Source: Nitrospina sp. (GTDB taxonomy: Bacteria > Nitrospinota > Nitrospinia > Nitrospinales > Nitrospinaceae). From it: a DNA stretch of 5,948 nt. Under the pieces are notes generated by a model. The model saw nothing but the letters and a program-made list of their open reading frames with translations. It had not been told where the DNA came from and did no database searches. Below are positions 1 to 4,147 of this stretch, piece by piece. Location of the stretch: NCBI GenBank assembly GCA_004357365.1, contig SMVT01000071.1, positions 1-5,948 on the forward strand, given 5' to 3'. Made by a program: the position numbers and the translations under genes. Position 1 is the first letter of the stretch; the number at the start of each line of letters is the position of its first letter.

Positions 1-63
1 AAAAAAGAAAACGCCCGGTTGAAACAAAAGATGAGACGGAGAAAAGAATCGGACAGGAAATAG
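1..63 (+). CDS. Possible 3' end of a convergent plus-strand gene (partial, unrecognised)
   Basis: Frame 1 is open from the left edge to a TAG stop at 61-63 and gives 20 residues rich in Lys, Arg, Gln and Glu (ENARLKQKMRRRKESDRK at the end). This looks like the charged, helical tail of a protein. It would end 26 bases before the stop codon of the minus-strand kinase gene, a normal spacing for convergent genes. Twenty open codons is weak evidence on its own, and no domain can be recognised. The frame-3 reading through the same bases continues deep into the antisense of the kinase gene and is judged a shadow. The call rests on the plausible amino-acid composition only, and this could equally be non-coding. 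Confidence 0.3.
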   Translation, partial: KKENARLKQKMRRRKESDRK

Positions 64-89
64 GGCCAATACCAAAAAGCGGAAAGGCT

Positions 90-3000
90 TCAGAATTGCC
101 CGTTGTTGGGATCTTTGGCCTGCTTGAAGGGAAGGGTGACGGTGAAGGTGGTGCCTTCGCCCGGCCGGCTGTGGACGTCAATTTTCCCCTGATGGTTTTT
201 GATGATACCCAACGAGGCCAGCAAGCCCAAGCCCGGTCGGTGAAGGGCAGATTTGGTGGTATAAAAGGGATCAAAGATCCGGTCCAGGTCTTTTTCCGGG
301 ATACCGCAACCGTTATCTTTGATATGGATTTTTACGTGCGATCCATTCTGTTCGGTGGAGATGGTGATTTTGCCTTCATCATGGGTGAAAGATTCCTCGG
401 CATTTTTGATGATATTGTGGATCGCCTGGCGAATCTGCTGGGTGACCCCGTCAATGGGGGGAATTTCGGTCGCGTATTCTTTTTCCAGAGTAATGGTACG
501 GTGGTTGAGGGTGTCCATGTTGCTCTGCAGGATTTCGTCGATGACCTGATGGACATCCAGCGGTTCCAGGTCTTCGGGCGCCGGAGGCTGATAATTTTTG
601 AGTTTGCCGATCAGCTCCCCGACCCGGCGGCACTCATTCATGGCGACGGTAACCAGCCCTTTATGAATATCCTCCATACGCGCCTTTTCCTTGACCTGTT
701 CCAGAATATTTTCTATCCCCTGAATAGGATTTTTGACCAGGTCCACCATGGAAGCGGAAATATGCTCCACCGCATTTAGTTTTTCCTCCCGCAATGCAAT
801 TCGTTGCTCTTCTTTTTCCAGGGTGATTTGATCAATGTAACCCCCTTGGGTTTCTACGTATCTTTCAAATTCATCCCGAGCCTCTTTTAATTTTTCCTCG
901 AGCTCCACTTGTTCGGAGATACTGGAAATAATTTTCATTTCATAATCGACGTTTTTCAACCTGAAAGAGCTGGTGGTGACGTTTGCCGGGAAGAGGGTGC
1001 CGTCTTTTCTCATTTGGTAGAGCTGAGAAGTTTTATGAATGGAGCCCAGGCCTGATGCCGATGAGTGGCTGTTGTCGCTGGACAGGTCTTCATCGGCAAT
1101 GAGGTCCTTAAAGTTTACATTCATGAACTCTTGCGGTTCGTAGCCGTAAAGAAGGGGGGCGGCGGGATTGCATTCCATAATCCGCTTGGTGTTGCCGTCA
1201 ATGATGAGGACGGCATTGGATTCCGCATCCATGAATCGGTTGTATTTCTCCTGGCTTTCCACCAGTTGGATTTCCGCTTCCTTCCGCTTGCGAATATCCC
1301 GAGCGATTTGATCATAGCGCTTCGCCTTTTCCTTGGCCTCTTCGATGAGGTGGTTCCTTTCCTCGATATCCGTTATCAATTGCTTGTTGGCGATCTCCAA
1401 ACTTTCCAATTCCCGCTGGGTGTTCTCGAGTTGATCGGCGTTGACGTCGAATTCCACCTGGAGGCTTCGAAGTTCTTCCAATTCCCGCTGGGTGTTCTCG
1501 AGTTGATCGGCGTTGGCGTTGAATTCCACCTGGAGGCTTCGAAGTTCTTCCAATTCCCGCTGGGTGTCCTCGAGTTGATTGGCGCTGGCGTTGAATTCCC
1601 CCTGGAGGGTTTGCAGTTCTTCCAATTCCGCTTCCAGAACATGGTTGGCCGCCTGAAGAGATTCGGTCTCGGCCCCCTGATCGCTGATGGATTCCTGCAG
1701 AACGCTTAACTGTTTTTCCAATTTGGTTTTGGCGGACTGTTCTTTTTCAAAACTTTTCCGAAGAGTCGAGATTTCCAGGTCCTTATCGGAAATTTTTTCC
1801 CGGAAGTCTTCAATTTCCGACGCGGTCAAGCCTCCGACCTGGGATTTCAGCTGAGAGCGCAAACTGGCCAGTTCGGTTTCTTTTTTCTGAAGCGCATTGC
1901 GCATCACTTCATTTTCTTTCTGAATCTCATCGGGTCCGGTTTTGCCGGGGGTTCCGGGAACACCGGCCTTGCTTTCCTTCGAGGACTTTTCTTTTGCGCC
2001 CGCACCGGCCTCGGCAAGCAGTTTTTCCAGTTGCAGGGATTTTTCCCCCAAATGCCGCTCGATGGCATCCCGGCTGGTCCGCAGGTCCGCTTCCGCCTGT
2101 TTTCGTTCCTTCAGTTCTGCCAATAATTTGGAGTGGCTTTGCTCCATCTCATTGACTTTTTCTTGAAGCTCTTTTTCGAAAGCCGCTTTAGCCGCTTTCA
2201 ATTCCTTTTTAAGGGAGGGTGCGATTTCCTTGGTGGGCTTTTGGGACGGTTTGGGTCCCTCTAAGGATAGTTCAGGGACTTCCAGTTCGAGCTGAGGTTC
2301 CATGGAGATTCCGGTTTCTGCCGCCATCTGCGGTTCTGTGGAAGTCGAGGGACTCATGAGGCTGGAGATCAACCGGCCCATCACTTGGACCACGTTGATT
2401 TCGTCCTGATCCCAGGTCCGTTCTTTTTGGTTCGATTCAAATCCTATATAGCCTACGACAGAATCGTTTTGAATGATGGGAGCATTGATTAAGGATTTGA
2501 TTCCCTGGGAAACGTAAACCTCCATTTCCGAAGAGGCTTCTTCCGGCATATCTGTTATTTTCGGGAGATGAATGACCCCTTTTTCCTGCATTTGTTTTTT
2601 GAACCACGGGAAATTTTCCAGAGAAATTTCATCATCCGGATCGGGTTCCAGCAAGGGTTCGCCGGAAACCCACAGGTGAGTGTTGACCATATGGGTTCCG
2701 TCCTGGGTGAAATTGAAAATGTAACCCTGATCCACATTGGTCATTTCCCCGAACAATTGAAGCGCTTTTTTGATTCGTGTGTTGACTTCCTCGGGGGTGT
2801 TCAATTCCTGCGGCGTTAAGCTTATGAGGGTGTTTTCCAAATCGAACCAGAACTTAAACCGGGCCCGGGCGTTGGCGCTTTTGATGGCTTCACTGTGGTA
2901 TTTCTTTTTATTGAAATTCAGATCGGTCGTCAACTTTTTGATTTGAGGTTCGAATTTTCCCTTGATATGCGAAAGCTCTTTTCTCAAGCGCATGGATTCC

Positions 3001-3614
3001 GAAATATCCTGTCCGGAATTGATGGTCCCATAGACTTTGTCTCTTTCGTCCTTCAGAGGGGAGCATTGCCAGTCGATCATCTTTTCCGTGCCGCCCTTGG
3101 TTTTGACGGGGGCGCTGAAGCGGAGGAGATTTTGACTTTTATCATTGATAAATTTTTTGTACTGGTTTTTTACCGCGTCCCGGCTTTTCTCCGGGACCAA
3201 CAGGGAAATCCAGTCATGACCCAACAACTCTTCCTCCTTGTAACCCAGAAGGCTTGCCGTCTTGTCATTTATTTGCATGATGCTGTTGGCGGTATCAATG
3301 ACCAGAATGATCGAATTATCCACCGTGAAAAAGACCTTGGAAAGAGTCTGCTCGCCATGCAGGGCGGTTTCCATGGATTTCATTTCGTCCACGGCGTTCT
3401 TCATGCTTTGAAAGGGGAGGACCAGAGATAAACAAACAATGGAAAGGCACGATACAATAAAGGCCCAGCGATCCAGATCGTTTTTATGGACTTCAATTTC
3501 CAAATAATCGACGAGAATGATCGTTTCCAGCCAGAATTCCCACAAGACAAGAAACCCTAGGCTGAGCAGGAGGGTCAGGCCCGCCAGATATCCTGTGTTG
3601 CCTTTAAGTTTCAT
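90..3614 (-). CDS. Membrane-bound PAS-GAF-coiled-coil-PAS sensor histidine-kinase-like protein with no phospho-acceptor His
   Basis: This 1174-residue protein is probably an inner-membrane signalling protein. The order is: TM helix about 8-30, short outside loop about 33-48, TM helix about 50-68, PAS about 88-207, GAF about 255-418, Pro/Glu-rich linker about 420-465, coiled coil about 465-790, PAS about 786-905, HisKA-like helices about 940-1008 and HATPase_c about 1055-1165. The ATP site looks complete: N box with Asn1067 and Asn1071, G1 box DNGCGI (1100-1105), F box FDPFYTTK (1114-1121), G2 GLGL (1128-1131). The short ATP lid and NP motif resemble NtrB-type kinases. Where that family has HE[IV][RK]NP[LI], this protein has DLVKNPI (958-964), so the phospho-acceptor His is Asp958 (codon GAC, complement of 741-743). 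There is no receiver domain. The ATG at 3614-3612 is well supported: an in-frame stop lies two codons upstream, AAAGGA sits 8 bases before it, and the TM helices follow at once. Fold assignment is firm; kinase activity is doubtful. The partner is unknown. Confidence 0.93.
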   Translation of the reverse strand: MKLKGNTGYLAGLTLLLSLGFLVLWEFWLETIILVDYLEIEVHKNDLDRWAFIVSCLSIVCLSLVLPFQSMKNAVDEMKSMETALHGEQTLSKVFFTVDNSIILVIDTANSIMQINDKTASLLGYKEEELLGHDWISLLVPEKSRDAVKNQYKKFINDKSQNLLRFSAPVKTKGGTEKMIDWQCSPLKDERDKVYGTINSGQDISESMRLRKELSHIKGKFEPQIKKLTTDLNFNKKKYHSEAIKSANARARFKFWFDLENTLISLTPQELNTPEEVNTRIKKALQLFGEMTNVDQGYIFNFTQDGTHMVNTHLWVSGEPLLEPDPDDEISLENFPWFKKQMQEKGVIHLPKITDMPEEASSEMEVYVSQGIKSLINAPIIQNDSVVGYIGFESNQKERTWDQDEINVVQVMGRLISSLMSPSTSTEPQMAAETGISMEPQLELEVPELSLEGPKPSQKPTKEIAPSLKKELKAAKAAFEKELQEKVNEMEQSHSKLLAELKERKQAEADLRTSRDAIERHLGEKSLQLEKLLAEAGAGAKEKSSKESKAGVPGTPGKTGPDEIQKENEVMRNALQKKETELASLRSQLKSQVGGLTASEIEDFREKISDKDLEISTLRKSFEKEQSAKTKLEKQLSVLQESISDQGAETESLQAANHVLEAELEELQTLQGEFNASANQLEDTQRELEELRSLQVEFNANADQLENTQRELEELRSLQVEFDVNADQLENTQRELESLEIANKQLITDIEERNHLIEEAKEKAKRYDQIARDIRKRKEAEIQLVESQEKYNRFMDAESNAVLIIDGNTKRIMECNPAAPLLYGYEPQEFMNVNFKDLIADEDLSSDNSHSSASGLGSIHKTSQLYQMRKDGTLFPANVTTSSFRLKNVDYEMKIISSISEQVELEEKLKEARDEFERYVETQGGYIDQITLEKEEQRIALREEKLNAVEHISASMVDLVKNPIQGIENILEQVKEKARMEDIHKGLVTVAMNECRRVGELIGKLKNYQPPAPEDLEPLDVHQVIDEILQSNMDTLNHRTITLEKEYATEIPPIDGVTQQIRQAIHNIIKNAEESFTHDEGKITISTEQNGSHVKIHIKDNGCGIPEKDLDRIFDPFYTTKSALHRPGLGLLASLGIIKNHQGKIDVHSRPGEGTTFTVTLPFKQAKDPNNGQF
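1401..1616 (-). repeat. Three in-frame 72-bp tandem repeats in the kinase coiled coil
   Basis: Three copies of a 72-base unit lie head to tail at 1401-1472, 1473-1544 and 1545-1616, and the first 12 bases of a further unit start at 1617. Copies 1 and 2 differ at only a few bases; copy 3 (next to 1617) is more diverged. They encode a 24-residue unit of the form LEELRSLQVEFNANADQL followed by ENTQRE, at about residues 664-735. Because 72 is divisible by three, copy number can change without a frameshift. The unit is 24 residues, not a multiple of seven, so each copy shifts the heptad register by three residues (a stammer). Near-identity at the DNA level points to recent duplication. Confidence 0.95.
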
Positions 3615-3622
3615 TGATTAGA

Positions 3623-3628
3623 TCCTTT
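3623..3628 (-). promoter_or_regulatory. Ribosome binding site of the kinase gene
   Basis: The minus strand reads AAAGGA followed by an 8-base spacer and ATG (3614-3612). This is a good Shine-Dalgarno match at normal spacing. Together with the in-frame TAA at 3620-3618 it fixes the start codon. Confidence 0.75.
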
Positions 3629-3852
3629 GTGGGTAGGAGTGTTACGGCCGTTGTTTTTCCCGGGACAATGTGCGTCATAAGTTGGTTACGGGTCCGGACT
3701 GTAAAGCACTTGCCTGCGGCTGAATGCAGTTGATCCTTTCAACCTCAGATATGTTTGAGCGATTCACACACCTGCCGTAAGGGATTTGTTCTTGAAAAAC
3801 GGGTCCCAGCAGACGGTAAATCACCCTATTTAAAATGCGATTCGATGTAAAA

Positions 3853-3881
3853 AGTATAGACAATAACACCTTGAAAAGCAA
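3853..3881 (-). promoter_or_regulatory. Sigma70-type promoter for the kinase gene
   Basis: On the minus strand the sequence reads TTGCTT (3881-3876), a spacer of exactly 17 bases, then TATACT (3858-3853). The -10 matches five of six consensus bases and the -35 matches three of six in the usual TTGACA alignment, with ideal spacing. Transcription would start near 3846, giving the kinase mRNA a leader of about 230 nt. It is the best promoter match I found upstream of the kinase. A weaker match nearer the gene (TTTACA followed by ACTTAT, about 3670-3700) cannot be excluded. Confidence 0.5.
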
Positions 3882-3890
3882 ACCATTAGG

Positions 3891-4017
3891 CCCGTTTAAT
3901 TAAATGCCCTGAAGTTCCCCTGCATCCGGGTGTCAATGTATATCAGCGGACTTTCCATCTAACGTGTGGAACGGACCACATGGGCCTACAAACTCAAAAA
4001 TAACCCGTTTAAATAAA
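3891..4017. repeat. Pair of 14-bp near-identical AT-rich repeats
   Basis: CCCGTTTAATTAAA at 3891-3904 recurs as CCCGTTTAAATAAA at 4004-4017, with 13 of 14 bases identical and 113 bases between starts. The first copy contains the 10-bp perfect palindrome TTTAATTAAA (3895-3904). Both lie between the two promoter candidates, where a regulator of both genes could bind. AT-rich repeats of this size can also occur by chance. Confidence 0.4.
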
Positions 4018-4051
4018 GTTTATAAGGGATCAAACGCCGTTGGTAAAGGGA

Positions 4052-4099
4052 TAAAGCCTTGTCTTTTATTCGTCTTGAATTTTAATGGGACAGGCTTTA
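4052..4099. repeat. Imperfect inverted repeat over the candidate promoter
   Basis: The left arm TAAAGCC-T-TGTC (4052-4063) is complementary to the right arm GACA-GGCTTTA (4089-4099): 11 base pairs interrupted only by one unpaired T at 4059. The 25-base centre contains the proposed -10, and the left arm overlaps the proposed -35. It may be an operator bound by a dimeric regulator, or a hairpin if transcription starts further upstream. There is no U-tract after it, so it does not look like a terminator. Confidence 0.5.
4059..4086 (+). promoter_or_regulatory. Candidate sigma70-type promoter for the GAF-ATPase gene
   Basis: TTGTCT (4059-4064) is followed after 16 bases by TTTAAT (4081-4086). The -35 matches four of six consensus bases and the -10 five of six. 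Transcription would start near 4093, about 55 bases before the ATG. It is the best pair I found on this strand, but the spacing is one base short of ideal. A second weak option is TTGAAT at 4075 with TAACCT at 4098. No sigma54-type GG/GC element was seen. Confidence 0.35.
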
Positions 4100-4147
4100 A
4101 CCTAAAATTACTACCCTATTGTAAATGTATTCCTAATTGCCGCCATC

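Larger units (their letters stand above)
3823..4127. repeat. Pair of 15-bp direct repeats (ACCCTATT..AAATG)
   Basis: ACCCTATTTAAAATG at 3823-3837 recurs as ACCCTATTGTAAATG at 4113-4127, identical at 13 of 15 bases and in the same orientation. The first copy lies just downstream of the predicted kinase transcription start, and the second just upstream of the ATPase start codon. Each copy is thus in the early transcribed region of one of the two divergent genes, but in opposite orientation relative to transcription. This is a possible regulator site; chance is a real alternative. Confidence 0.35.
3615..4147. other. Divergent intergenic region (533 bases), no convincing gene
   Basis: The two large genes point away from each other across this stretch. 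The half nearer the kinase is mixed in composition. The half from about 3820 to the plus-strand gene is AT-rich, as expected for promoter DNA. It holds one good minus-strand promoter, one weaker plus-strand promoter with an inverted repeat, and two pairs of short direct repeats, listed separately. A small dyad GTTGA-TCCTT-TCAAC at about 3729-3743 is too short to call. Two short open frames (3675-3881 minus, 3964-4161 plus) overlap promoter signals or the next gene's start and have no recognisable protein features. I see no tRNA, no riboswitch consensus and no rho-independent terminator. Confidence 0.8.

Noticed and set aside
1..89. Possible rho-independent terminator after the kinase (T-rich minus strand, ending GGCGTTTTCTTTTTT)
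   Set aside because: The T-tract is present, but no stem of more than four base pairs precedes it.
96..779. 227-codon plus-strand open frame antisense to the kinase's catalytic end
   Set aside because: It lies wholly inside the well-supported kinase gene on the opposite strand, and its Phe/Asp/Val-rich translation shows no domain. It is a codon-bias shadow.
1401..1628. CRISPR-like repeat array
   Set aside because: The repeats are contiguous, 72 bp long, without unique spacers, and they are coding.
1065..1709. 214-codon plus-strand frame with a repeated FFQFPLGVLELIG-type peptide
   Set aside because: The repetition is simply the antisense reading of the 72-bp repeats in the kinase coiled coil.
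2895..3431. 178-codon plus-strand frame antisense to PAS1
   Set aside because: It is inside the kinase gene, has no recognisable features, and the opposite strand encodes a clear PAS domain.
3644..3699. Three 8-bp GC-rich perfect palindromes (ACGGCCGT, TCCCGGGA, GTCCGGAC) within 56 bases
   Set aside because: About two such 8-mers are expected by chance in an intergenic region of this length, and they share no common sequence.
3675..3881. 68-codon minus-strand frame in the intergenic region
   Set aside because: It would begin with TTG inside the proposed -35 box, has no ribosome binding site, and shows no protein-like features beyond a hydrophobic start.
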